Under the pieces are notes generated by a model. It was given only the letters and a program-made list of their open reading frames with translations. It did no database searches and was not told where the DNA came from. Position numbers and translations under genes: made by a program. Positions 53,945-64,000 of a stretch of DNA of 64,000 nucleotides are shown here, piece by piece. This DNA comes from Skeletonema tropicum (Eukaryota > Bacillariophyta > Thalassiosirophyceae > Thalassiosirales > Thalassiosiraceae). The first letter of the stretch is position 1; every line of letters starts with the position of its first letter. The stretch spans positions 1,550,001-1,614,000 of the forward strand of contig CM074136.1 in NCBI GenBank assembly GCA_037178625.1, given 5' to 3'.

Positions 53945-54240
53945 CACTGTATACCGTAGTACAACGCAACCATATGGCATTTTCAATCCAAAAGCGTTTT
54001 CTTCTAAGACATTGACAATCCGCAGTTGGCTCTCGGTCGCACTGCATACTTGGAAGGAATCCGGACGCATACAAAGCAATGCTCAATGTGCCGATTCTTG
54101 CTCACGGCGACGAGACAATAGAGAAGTACTTTTCGTTTGATGACTCTCGATGACTCAATAGACAATGGTGCATTGAAGAGAAGGGTTAGATAGAGGCTTG
54201 GCTTTCCAATATAATGAGGCGTTATACACAGGAGCAAACG
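53945..54240 (+). pseudogene. Duplicated 3' tail of the GT10 gene
   Basis: Matches 47318-47615 closely (CAATCCAAAAGCGTTT, GATTCTTGCTCACGGCGACG, GAGAAGTACTTTTCGTTTG) with small indels that break the frame, including a GATGACTCTC duplication at about 54140. It covers the last about 85 codons and some 3' flank. Confidence 0.85.
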
Positions 54241-54864
54241 AGTTGTTACACAGCATCTAGAATTTTATTGTCGAAAGTATCTCAATCTGAATCTTCTAAA
54301 GATTAAAAGTCTATTTTACACTTCCTCTAAGCCTCTCTTGAAATCCTATCCTCTGACGACCGACGTTCAAATGTCTTCTCTCTTCAGGGAAGCTCCTTAT
54401 CAGGTAGGAAGTTCAAACATTTAGAGAGCACAAACTGGCGGGTTTGCAATTTGCAAGGCTTCGCTTTTTCTGGTCATAAATTACATCAAAATCGTCTTTC
54501 TCATGATGTGACACCAAATGAATGAATTCCTACGTTGACGCAAGTTTGAGTTAATTTAAGAGTCACGACTCGAGCCAAACTACCTCCAGTCCGACTCAAG
54601 CAAGAGCCACTCCGCCTACCACAGCAAACCTTCATCCCCGTGGCTCCACCTCTACCCTATGGCGGCCACAGCCGCCACCACCAATGCCATCAAAGTCTTC
54701 ACATTAGTCATAACATTAAAGTCATATCATAAAATCTGCAAGACCAGCATTTCCCGCTCATAAATAATCACAACACAACAACATCGGACGAAGAGTCTCA
54801 TAAAAATAATAATCATCCCGACCATAAATCAAATCACTCCGACATTATTATTACATCAACAACA

Positions 54865-57800
54865 ATGAAACTTAGCCTACGTCTCCTTCTCGCGGCCGCT
54901 ATGGTGCCGCTAGCATCGGCCGACTACGATACAGTGTTCACGTTCAAGGACGATTTCTACCTCAAGTTCTGTGACCTACCCGTCGGTATGGGCCCTGAAG
55001 ACGGTGAAGCACTGATCGCTGGCCTTGAAAAGAAAGCAGAAGCATTCAAAGCAGTCTGGGAACAGGAAATTGAAAAGCTCCAAGGTGGAGAATGTAAAGT
55101 TATTGGTGTAAGTATTTATTGTCTATTTTTTATACAATGTGTTGTGTCGTGCTCCTCTTCCTAATTGTTTGGTATACATTTCTTTACACCTTCAGGACGT
55201 CCCCACCCCCAAGTTTTCCTACTGTGAGTGGAAGTATCCTGATAGATACGATATTAACCGCCTCCCATTGGCTGGTGAATGTCATGAACATAGTGGGGAA
55301 GTGGCAGGAGGGGGGGAGTGTTACATTCAGCGCCTCTTCTACAAGATCAAGGATCTCAAGGTCAGATGCCCCGAAAAGCTCCCTATGAAAGATTTGGGCC
55401 GGTCTGAATTGCTCAGTGCTGCTCTAGGGGAAATGATTCCGAATTTGATTGAAGCTGAAGATGCAGTTGGTCCTTGGGGAGAAGCCATGAGTGTAGACGA
55501 AGTGGAGGGCAACGATGAATGTAACGCCCTACTCTCCATCAATCGCTACACAAAGATCGATGTGGACTTGGAGTGTTTGAAGGAAGAAGTCACCATCGAG
55601 AAGGCAGACAAGCTCAAGGAGGCACTTGATGATTACTTTGAGACATACGCTGTGCCCAAGATTAAGGATGCTGTGGAGGATGAGACCCCATCGTCAGCGG
55701 TATTTTCAGTCAAGTCACCCTACGATAAAGACGGTGGCACGGAGTACTGTTACTACCCTTCTTACTACAATAATGGCAATCTTGTTGATCAGTATGAGGC
55801 CGGAAATGGCAATATCGTTACCAATTTCAAGTGTGGATTCGACATTGTTTGGTTCAAGGACAAGGGATTCAGTGCTAGTCTTCTTCCGGATTTAGTAGCA
55901 ACTGTTCAGGACGTCTTCGTCGCCAATAATCCTCCATTCCTTCAAATCCTGCAAGAGATGTTTCCCGATGACGAATGGGTCCAAACCACTCAAGAATGTG
56001 GTGTCGTCAATCCCAACATCAATGATCCGCCTACGCCTAACCCGACGGCATCTCCAACGGCAGAGCCAACAAAGAGTCCTACGAAAGTGCCTACATCGAG
56101 CCCTACTCGGAATCCAACTGCTGTGGTATGTATTTCATCAATTTCATTTTGCTTCGTTACTCTAATAAGATCATCTTCTAACAACTTTTTCGCCTCTTCT
56201 GTTTGACTACAGCCCACTTCATCGCCGACGAAGAACCCAACTCCACAGCCCACTAGAAGCCCATCGATGAGCCCTTCAGAATCTCCCACGAATTTTCCTA
56301 CAACTTCTGCTGGTCCTACTGCTCCAACTGATACATCCCCACCCACTCAAAGTCCAACTACTGCTGCTCCAACAAACTCGCCAACTAATCCTCCCACAAG
56401 TAATCCGACTTCTCTTCCCACAAACAATCCCACTGCCTTGCCAACGAAGACCCCAACTCCGCCTCCCTCTGCGTTGCCAACAAGTCACCCCTCAAAGGCT
56501 CCGACTGATCCCCCAACCCCAATCGTCGTTACTGTTGTTACATCATCTCCCGTCTCTGGTGATTGTGTCACCAACACAAACGTCACGGAAGAAGAATCTC
56601 CCTACGTGACAGAAGGATCTGGTACATGCGGAAATGGCAACATCGGTGACGGACAATGTGCCGCGCAAGGAGAATGTTGCAGTAAATGGGGATGGTGCGG
56701 CTTTACAGCTGCCCATTGCGATGATACGGCTCCAACGCCTACTCCAATTGACCCCAATGCAGGAAAATGTGGTGCTGGTAATGGCGTTACTGGCGATGGA
56801 ACTTGTACTGGCGAGAATGAATGCTGCAGTGCTTGGGGTTATTGCGGGACTGGCGATCAATATTGCTCAGTGACGATTAATACTAAAACGAATGAAAGTA
56901 GTGAGGGAAAATGTGGCGGAGGAGGTGTTGGTGAAGGTCAATGCTTCAATGATGACGACTGCTGCAGTGAATATGGCGTAAGTATCATGCGTGCTTCAAC
57001 TACCTTTTCGTTTGACTATTGAATTTAATCTCATATTTCTTCATCATTTCTCTTTACCTATGATTAGTTCTGTGGATCAACCGCTGATTACTGCACCGGA
57101 GTCCAGCCACGTGTCGATTCAGGTGACATTGTCACCGTCGGAACTGGCATCAACACATTAATTCCAGACGACTTGCAGCCCACGATGGGATACAGATGTG
57201 GTATAACTGAGACTGATGCAAGAAGTAACTGCAAGAAGACGTGCACTCACGCCAGGGGACCGAACGACGGGAATGGTCCATGCGAAGACGATGAAGAGTG
57301 TTGGGGTGTTCAACTCAACTACTGCAATACCTTTGATGAAGGCACTCATCCCATCTGTACCGACCTTGATAAAGCCAATTCTGTGAGCCGTTGTGGCCTC
57401 GATGAGGCTTCTGCTCGCGGCCATTGTGGTAACACGTGTGATACGGATGGCGAGTGCCCAGGAAATGAGCTTTGCTTTGACGTTATGGAGAACCTTTGTG
57501 ACTGTCACTTGGAAAATCTCGACAGCAGAGGTGGCATGCCTCTGCCAGATGCCTCGGGAGATGTCAATGACGCCTTCTTTGAAGACAGACCTGATGATAT
57601 GCCTCTGCCAAATGCCACTGGAGATGTCAATGACGCACTCTTTGAAGATAAACCTGATCCTGAACCTATCTACAATCAAGAAGCCCCCCAAGGATCCACT
57701 CCCATTCCGACCAACATGCCTACCGATGTCCCAGTATCAAGTGGTGATCAGGGTGCTGTTACCGATGATGAGCTATCCATGCTCGGCGACAATCCTTTCT

Positions 57801-57958
57801 TGCTAGCCAAGGCCAAGATTCAACCCTACTTTGTCAAGAGCGTCGGGGAGGGTTCTGTGGAAGGATTGGCTCGTGATAGTGCTTCGTTCCGAGTCAACAT
57901 GTCCATGGCTGTGGTGACGATTGTTTCTCTGAATGCTTTATTCAGCTATTTGATGTAA
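54865..57958 (+). CDS. Secreted PT-rich protein with three hevein-type chitin-binding domains
   Basis: Four exons, all phase 0: 54865-55107, 55196-56125, 56213-56977, 57068-57958 (introns 88, 87 and 90 nt, all GT-AG), giving 942 residues. Signal peptide 1-19 (LRLLLAAAMVPLASA). Residues 20-360 form a Cys-containing domain of unknown type. About 365-510 is a Pro/Thr/Ser mucin-like stalk (NPTASPTAEPTKSPT). Three CBM18 domains follow at about 530, 577 and 625 (CCSKWGWCG, CCSAWGYCG, CCSEYG-FCG, the last split by intron 3). Then come further Cys-rich segments, a 20-residue duplication (MPLPDASGDVNDAFFEDRPD) and a hydrophobic C-terminus (MAVVTIVSLNALFSYLM) that fits a GPI signal. It is probably a cell-wall protein bound to chitin. 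Confidence 0.88.
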
Positions 57959-58666
57959 AGGCTATCTGTTGCGGATAGTCATAGTTTTGCTCTGTGTCCT
58001 CTGAGTGATATATGTTAACTCTGTGTTGAGGATTCATGTTGAGAAAGTTTTAGCTTGTTACTCCTATGTTGAAACGGCTTGCTTGATAAAATGATAAAAT
58101 AATAAGAAAGAGATATTAGATGACGAGTTTGTCTTGTACAGAAGCATCATTGGATCACGTAGCATGGTATTATTATCATCAACTTCTTCACTGCGACATA
58201 AAGTTGGCAGGTAATAAGGTCGCTCGCTCACACTCCGTCGGCGCGGAGTTGCCACTTGAAACTTGAAGCGGAGTAGGCATGAAAAAATGAGAAACGAGAA
58301 AGCAAGCTATCCCATGTCCAATGTCCAATCCCATAAAGCGACCGTTACCCAAACTTTTAGTCTGAAAAATTCTATTTTATTATGCCTTTTCTTTCTCTTC
58401 AGCGAGAATGGTATTTTTTTGGGGCCAAAAATTTTGCACACACGGTCCCAAAAGTTTGCCACATTCAAAATGGGTGCATCAAAATTTTGTAGAAAGGACC
58501 ATGAACGTTGATTGGTAGGGTAGGAAGAAGAGGAAGGGAAGAAGAACTCCATCGCCGGAGAGAACCCAGTTTGAATTGATAGCAAAAGTAAACGTTATGA
58601 TTCATAGAGCCAGAAGAGTTCAGTTAGTAAGAGAGTGAGTCAGTAGTAAATGAGCAAGCAAGAACA
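57959..58666. other. Intergenic
   Basis: 3' flank of the chitin-binding gene and promoter of the PH-domain gene. Nothing else is supported. Confidence 0.45.
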
Positions 58667-60081
58667 ATGAACAGCAGTCCAATGCCGACGACGACACATC
58701 ATCATGTGCATCATCCGCCAATCCCTACACAAATCGTCATCGACGATGACCTCCCTCCCACCAATCGACGCCGCCCATCGTCACCACAGCCACCTCCCAC
58801 CATCACCCCACCGCGCAATCTACCCCTCGTAGACGAAATCGACCTCCGCCAATGCTTCACCTTCGATAAGATCCCCTCGCCCACCAGCATGCAGGGCATG
58901 GTCATTGGGAAAGAAGAGCTCAATGTGATTTGCGGTCGGGCGACTCAATCGTTTGATGATGCGGCCAATCATACCTATTGTAGTCACCATGGTGGTAATA
59001 ATAATAATGTGTCGCCGGCGAGGAAGGGAGATTATAAGGCTTGTCCGTGCTGTAGGCGATACATTGAAAATTTTGATGCTCCGGTAAGTCCAGCGAGTGT
59101 TGAGACGTCATCTACGGAGGAGCAACTTCAGCTTCAGCGGCAAGGTAGTGATGTCTCCTCTCCGCAACAGGGCAACAGCGGTGGCGACAATACGAATATG
59201 GAAGTGGAGCATCAAGACAGTGAAGAATACGGATCCTGGAACTTACAAAGATCCATGCTCACATCTCACAGTCCCTTGGGATCATCACTCCTGTCACTCT
59301 TCAACGGTGGACTTGACGACTTGGATGCAGAAGAAGAGTTTAACATGTCGGCTGCTCCGTTGGTTCAGGGCGATAAGGTGCAGCATTATACGATTACCGA
59401 GACGATTGTACAGGGATGGCTGTACAAGAAGGGGAGTGGGAATGATATTTGGGGTAGGAGGTGGTGGAAGCCACGTTGGGTTACGTTGGCGGTAAGTTGA
59501 TACATAGATGTATTGCATCTTTGTTAGGTATTTCTTGGTCCAATTCATGTCATTCACATTATGTTTCATGCATCTAACAAACACATAACTTCTCCACACA
59601 CATACAGCTTGCAGTACATCCAGGACAAACAGTACCAATGCCACTCATCATCTCACATCACGCACCCGGAGTACCCTTTCCAGCCCACGTAATGGAACTG
59701 AATGAATCAACCGTCATCATGGCCATTGAACGCACCACAAAAACTAAAGTTGATGCCGATGGAGAAGACATTGAAGAGTGGAATAGGCACTATTTCCAAA
59801 TTGTGAATAGTGGGACGAATGAGGCGCGTATGTTTACGGCTCCATTGCAAGAACGGAATGAGTGGGCGTTTGTGATTAATAAGGAGTTGTATTCGATGGA
59901 GGAACGGTTGAAGAAGGCTAGGGCGAAGGAGGAGGTTGGGCAGTATACATTGGCGCAGAGGGAGGAGAAGAAGGCGAAGAGGCTGGGGATGGATGGGTTG
60001 TTGAATGAGATGAAGCCACCGGTGAGTCCGGCTGGGCGAAGGAGTATTGGCTTACCGCCAAGAGTGTCACCTTCGAGGTAA
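58667..60081 (+). CDS. PH-domain protein
   Basis: Exon 1 is 58667-59491, intron 59492-59607 (GTAAGT...CACATACAG, 116 nt, phase 0), exon 2 59608-60081; 432 residues. The N-terminus is His/Pro-rich and disordered. CPCCRRY lies near residue 126, with Cys and His before it. The PH domain runs from about 247 (VQGWLYKKGSGNDIWGRRWW, then KPRWVTL) across the intron to about 380 (HYFQIVN, RNEWAFVINKEL), the last being the usual C-terminal helix with its Trp. A Lys/Glu-rich coil follows, and RRSIGLPPRVSPSR closes. It probably binds membrane phosphoinositides or a protein partner at the membrane. The target is unknown. Confidence 0.78.
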
Positions 60082-60203
60082 ATAAGAGTGTTTCAACTTA
60101 ATGGGGGCTTACGATAATATGATGATTGGGGAATTCATCAAAGGGGGAAGATTGTAGATGTAGATTAGGGTAACCAATATGGTAATGCATTAACGACACA
60201 TTC

Positions 60204-61719
60204 CTACCTGCTTATTTCTATCTCTTCTATCTCTGGAGGAAACGTCAATTCATCGTTCACCTTGTCTTTCAGCATTGTACTTAGTTCTCCTTCCAACACT
60301 CTGTTTTGAGCTTTCAATGAACTCGCTTGGGAATTCAATTCCTCTCTCTTCTGGAGGACAGCTCGATAATTCGTCATGAGACTCTCCGCCTGGTGCCACT
60401 CTTCAATCCTGTCACTGCTATTGTCTTTCTCACATTCGAGTCCAAAATCAACCGTGTTCTCGAGCTTGACTTCATCTGTTGCTGTATCGGTGTCATTCAA
60501 TTTGGCTTCATTCGTAGTACATGATTGAATCTCTTCTGGACAGGTCACATCTGAATTCACAGTTGTACACGCGATAGCGTTGCCGAAAACAAAGTCCTGA
60601 GATGCATTCAATTCGGACTGCAATTTGGTCAGATCACCTTTATGCAGGGCTAAAACAGCTTGGTACTTTTCCTCATCCAACAGTTTGAAGCGTTCAAACT
60701 TTTCTCTGCAGGGTGTGGAATGAGTCAGAGAATTAGTTGATGATCATTTGATTGTAATGAACAACTGAGAACAATCCTTACCTCATACCTATCGCTTGCC
60801 TCTCGATCCTCTCACAGTCACGCTCTAGCCTGTTATTCTCCTTCATTTCGATCTTCTTCTCTCTTGATTTGGTGTCCACTGAGTCGAACAGCTCTCCTTT
60901 GCCCTTCATGATACGTCTCTTTTGCTTCTTCACTGCTGATTCATCCTCGGGGAGGTCGGTTAGAACACGTACGTCATACTCAAGCTTGTCCGATTCCAAC
61001 TCTTGCCTTGCTCGTGTATCCTCCACTGCTATCTCGAGTTGTCGTAATTCCGACTCCAACTTTTCTTTGGTTGCAATGTTCTGATTGTTCCCATCAGTTT
61101 GGCTCTGCTTGATTTCTTCTCGCCTTGCATCAACATCGTCTCGTTGCAGCTCTAGCCCTACCACCTCTGCTTTATCTCTTTCCATCATGAGCGCTTCCAA
61201 CTCACTTTGCTTCGTCTCCAATAGATTCTTCCGATCGTCCTTGAAGGCAGCTTCTATGAGTCCCAACTCTTTCTCAAAAGATGCCTTGAGGACCTTGTGT
61301 TCATTAATAATGCACTCCTGTAGACCTTCAACCTCCTTTCGATTCCTCCTCAGAGCAGTCACGTACTCGTGATCTTGCTCACGTAGCTGTGAACATAGTT
61401 GGGTCCCAATCTCCTCTAGCTTTGCTACAGCTTCATCGCACCGACTCTTTTGTTTGTCGAGCAATGCGCAAAGATCTTGCGCATTGGTGGCCGACAAGCA
61501 TTCCTTCCATCCAGATTCGACTGCTTCTTCATTTGATCGGTCGTTGGATTCGTGAATTAGGTCAGCCATCTTGGCATTGTCGTGAACTTCTCCTTTTCTG
61601 CGTTGGATTTCACGCTGATCCGCACGTATGCGCCCTTCCGTGACCTTTGCCGTGCTCTCGGAGAGACGCTTGTTGAGTTCGGCGGTTGATAATCGGACTT
61701 GTTCGTCACTTGCACGCAT
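60204..61719 (-). CDS. DRC1: Dynein regulatory complex subunit 1 homologue
   Basis: ATG at 61719. Exon 1 is 61719-60782, intron 60781-60706 (GTAAGG...CTGCAG, 76 nt, phase 2), exon 2 60705-60204; 479 residues, almost all coiled coil. Family signs seen: AKVTEGRIRADQREIQRR near the start, QDLCALLDKQKSRCDEAV, REQDHEYVTALRRNRKEVEG, LIEAAFKDDRKNLLE, DKLEYDVRVL and, across the splice, RIERQ...REKFERFKLLDEEKY. These follow the DRC1 order. DRC1 builds the nexin-dynein link between axonemal doublets. It is shorter than animal DRC1 (about 740), mainly at the C-terminus. Its presence suggests flagellate gametes. Confidence 0.82.
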
Positions 61720-61740
61720 GGTATTTCAATAATCTGACCT

Positions 61741-61802
61741 GATACGCCCTTCCGTGACCTGGTTTGTCTTCTGAGAGATGTTTGTTGAGTTCGGTGGTCA
61801 CG
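61741..61802 (-). repeat. Partial duplication of the DRC1 5' coding region
   Basis: ATACGCCCTTCCGTGACCT...GTTGAGTTCGG repeats 61625-61682 (codons for LNKRLSESTAKVTEGR) with several changes, just upstream of the ATG. It is out of the gene and probably untranslated. Confidence 0.65.
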
Positions 61803-62016
61803 CACTTGAACTTGCCACTGTTGAATGGAATGAGTGGATGGAATGAGCAATCATTCACTCAGATCAAAACACAAAAAATTTTCATTTTAGAAATTTAGCT
61901 GTGAGGAAAGCTTATTTTGCAACTCACGACGACGATATCGTCAATGACCCATGGAATAATTCGCATTGCCTTTCTCCATCTCGATTGAAGCTATCTAATC
62001 ACGATACCGATACGCA

Positions 62017-64000
62017 ATGGTCGACCTCATTATTCGAAACTCAAAGAGTGCATCAAACAATGCCTGTTCCGCCGCCGAAACAAACAGCAATGCCAAAGAT
62101 GAGCTGTCTGTGATAAGCGCCGTGGATGACGAATCCGCATCCCTCCACGTTAACCAAGACGCATCCCTTTCAACTGTAAGACTGATTGAGTCTTCAGATG
62201 GAAAATACATGCTGGACTTTTGCGTGGAGAATGATCCTATGACTGCTTCTTTCCTCGACAATCACACCGAGGGAAACTGCGGTATTAAAACATACATTGC
62301 AGAAGAATCACTCCGGCATCTAGAAATCTATGCCGAATTAGCTGGGGTGGAGTTGTCGATCAAAAATGGATTAGAGGTAGAGGCTCACCCTTCCTCTATG
62401 TATTATTTCCGATATCACAACCGTTCTCTTCATCTACTGCCACAAGACATGCACAAAGTCCTACACGCACTGCTGCCCCTGGAAACGGTGTTTTCATGGT
62501 CGACTCTGATAAGTGCAAGAGAGCAAGGTCTTCTTCGCTGGAAGGACATTCATAACATCATAGCTGATGTGAAACGCATTATCCCCTTCATTGCTCCCAC
62601 ATCAGATGGATTACTTCAACACATCATTCAGACGCATTTGACATTTCATCAATTCGCTTCGTTTGCAAAGTTAGTTGAAGATCGATTGCAGAGGCCGCCC
62701 AAAGTGAAAGTGAAAGTATATCAGTCATCAACCTTGTCTGTAGACGTTCAGCTGACATCTGATCAGAATTGCACGGTCTGTGTCGGATGTGGAAAATTTT
62801 CAACTCCACCAACATCACAGCAATTGAAAGACTGCGCAAAAGACATGTTCATCTCGTGGGAACGTATCCAACTCTTTGCAGGAGAGGGCAAGATTGTTCG
62901 CATGGGGGGTCTAAAAGAAGGAACAGTCTACGACTCGTACATTCATGCATCCAGACCGTGCTCAGAATTTCCTGTGGAATCAACAGATGCTGTTGTGTTG
63001 ACTTCTCACTTCAATATTGAAACACAAGGTTATCATTTGATTGATATCTTCCCTGTCTTTGATTCGATGACTAAGGAGGAACAGAGAGTTGAACTCTTGG
63101 CAAGTACGCAAGACAAATCAGTGCGGTTGAAGGCTCAAGCTGATGGGCTTGCCATACCAGAGAATAACTCCAACAATGAGACATGGGATCTCTACATCGA
63201 GTGGTGGAGAGAAAAGCTGGATATTAGATATGATTTCTGTATGAGGGAATTGCTATTTGCCTCACAGGATCAAGAACTAAGAAGTAATGCTCGAAAGGAT
63301 GGAATAGTCATGAGTCACGGTATTAGTAAGGATCAAGCAAAGCGTGAGCAATGGGCACGAGCATTTGGATCGTGGTATCATAACCATGAACAAGAACCGA
63401 CCACAGGTAACAGCTTTCGGATATCCGCAGACACAGTAGAGTGCCACGCTAACCCTCCAGTACAAACACTCCATTTACCAAGTGAATTTGACGACAGTAA
63501 GGTTGGCAGCTTGAGACCAAGATTTCAAAGCATTTGCAGTAAATCTGAGGTGAAGACTGATGAGGTGTACGACGATCCATTAAGAGAGGCTTTAGTTCTA
63601 CATTCGATTAGTTGTCCACAGCCCAAAGTCAAAGTGTATCCTTCCACACCGAGCTCAATAACTCAAAATGAAATACATATTGAGGCACCATCTGAGCCTA
63701 CTTCATCCAAGCATTCACCTGATCTAACCGAGCCCGTGCCACTCTACGATCATGACGAAACAAAAGTGCCAACGCATGTTCCAGTGAGCGATACATTAAA
63801 GGAAGAGGTATCAATGCCACCCAAACCCTCCAGGTCGAGCAGGCTCACAATTGGAGTAGTCGGCAACGAATTAGGTTCATTCCGTCATCGCTTTCTTAGA
63901 CGCTTGAGTACAAGGATTGACACGTGTTTAGCACTGACGAGACCGAAGACACCTTCATCTAAGAGAGGTATTGCACTCTTCCGAGCAAAGGTCAGACTTG
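62017..64000 (+). CDS. Large unrecognised protein, 3' end beyond the window
   Basis: The frame opens at ATG 62017, after an in-frame stop at 61996, and stays open for 661 codons to the window end. The translation begins MVDLIIRNSKSASNNACSAA. It has a CTVCVGCGKF Cys cluster near residue 255, a GTVYDSYIHASRP strand-like phrase, a Trp-rich helix (WDLYIEWWREKLDIRYDF) near 400, and two KVKVY phrases. From about 540 it is Pro/Ser/Glu-rich. No domain is recognised. It is divergent from DRC1 with about 300 bp between the starts, so the two may share a promoter. No intron is needed in this part. Confidence 0.65.
   Translation, partial: MVDLIIRNSKSASNNACSAAETNSNAKDELSVISAVDDESASLHVNQDASLSTVRLIESSDGKYMLDFCVENDPMTASFLDNHTEGNCGIKTYIAEESLRHLEIYAELAGVELSIKNGLEVEAHPSSMYYFRYHNRSLHLLPQDMHKVLHALLPLETVFSWSTLISAREQGLLRWKDIHNIIADVKRIIPFIAPTSDGLLQHIIQTHLTFHQFASFAKLVEDRLQRPPKVKVKVYQSSTLSVDVQLTSDQNCTVCVGCGKFSTPPTSQQLKDCAKDMFISWERIQLFAGEGKIVRMGGLKEGTVYDSYIHASRPCSEFPVESTDAVVLTSHFNIETQGYHLIDIFPVFDSMTKEEQRVELLASTQDKSVRLKAQADGLAIPENNSNNETWDLYIEWWREKLDIRYDFCMRELLFASQDQELRSNARKDGIVMSHGISKDQAKREQWARAFGSWYHNHEQEPTTGNSFRISADTVECHANPPVQTLHLPSEFDDSKVGSLRPRFQSICSKSEVKTDEVYDDPLREALVLHSISCPQPKVKVYPSTPSSITQNEIHIEAPSEPTSSKHSPDLTEPVPLYDHDETKVPTHVPVSDTLKEEVSMPPKPSRSSRLTIGVVGNELGSFRHRFLRRLSTRIDTCLALTRPKTPSSKRGIALFRAKVRL

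Overview
The window looks like nuclear DNA of a diatom, most likely a centric one (inference). The signs are short phase-aligned GT-AG introns of about 75-140 nt, a CoDi-like Ty1/copia element, a RING/Sel1/MYND protein, a secreted chitin-binding wall protein, a sulfotransferase/GT10 pair, and a DRC1 homologue. DRC1 is an axonemal protein expected only where flagellate gametes are made. No database search was possible, so names rest on motifs read from the translations.

Layout. From 1 to 8753 lies a Ty3/gypsy LTR retrotransposon whose 5' LTR is cut by the window edge. It sits in an unrecognised host gene that resumes at 8754. From 1309 to 42697 there are five copies (A-E) of one Helitron-like family carrying the C-terminal half of a Pif1-like helicase. 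A (1309-3962, +) splits the gypsy gag. C (9539-14611, -) splits the unknown host gene. D is at 17087-19191 (+). E (20065-32000, -) is itself invaded by an inverted-repeat unit, which is in turn invaded by a complete Ty1/copia element (22262-31159, target duplication CGTCC). B (38782-42697, +) splits an Fe(II)/2-oxoglutarate-oxygenase-like gene read on the minus strand (43795 to 37101). Between E and B lie an inverted gene duplication (33484-33915 and 35156-35587) and a 365-bp MITE with a TA target duplication (36127-36491).

From about 43.8 kb onward the DNA is mainly host sequence. It holds a sulfotransferase-like reading frame running into a GT10 fucosyltransferase-like frame (44562-47580), LRR fragments, a RING-Sel1-MYND gene (-), a duplicated GT10 tail (53945-54240), a four-exon secreted protein with three hevein-type chitin-binding domains (54865-57958), a PH-domain protein (58667-60081), DRC1 (-, 60204-61719) and a long unrecognised frame that runs off the window end (62017-64000).

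The best candidate for something undescribed is the A-E family. In three copies, removing the element rejoins an open reading frame exactly at an A^T step with no real target duplication, which is Helitron-like behaviour. Yet the ends are not TC...CTRR: they are TAAACAGGGGCG-like and ...GGCCCCGAGGGCCGA, with the GGCCCTCGGGGCC block repeated in inverse about 60-70 bp inside the 5' end. The sulfotransferase-GT10 arrangement is the most interesting host-side observation.
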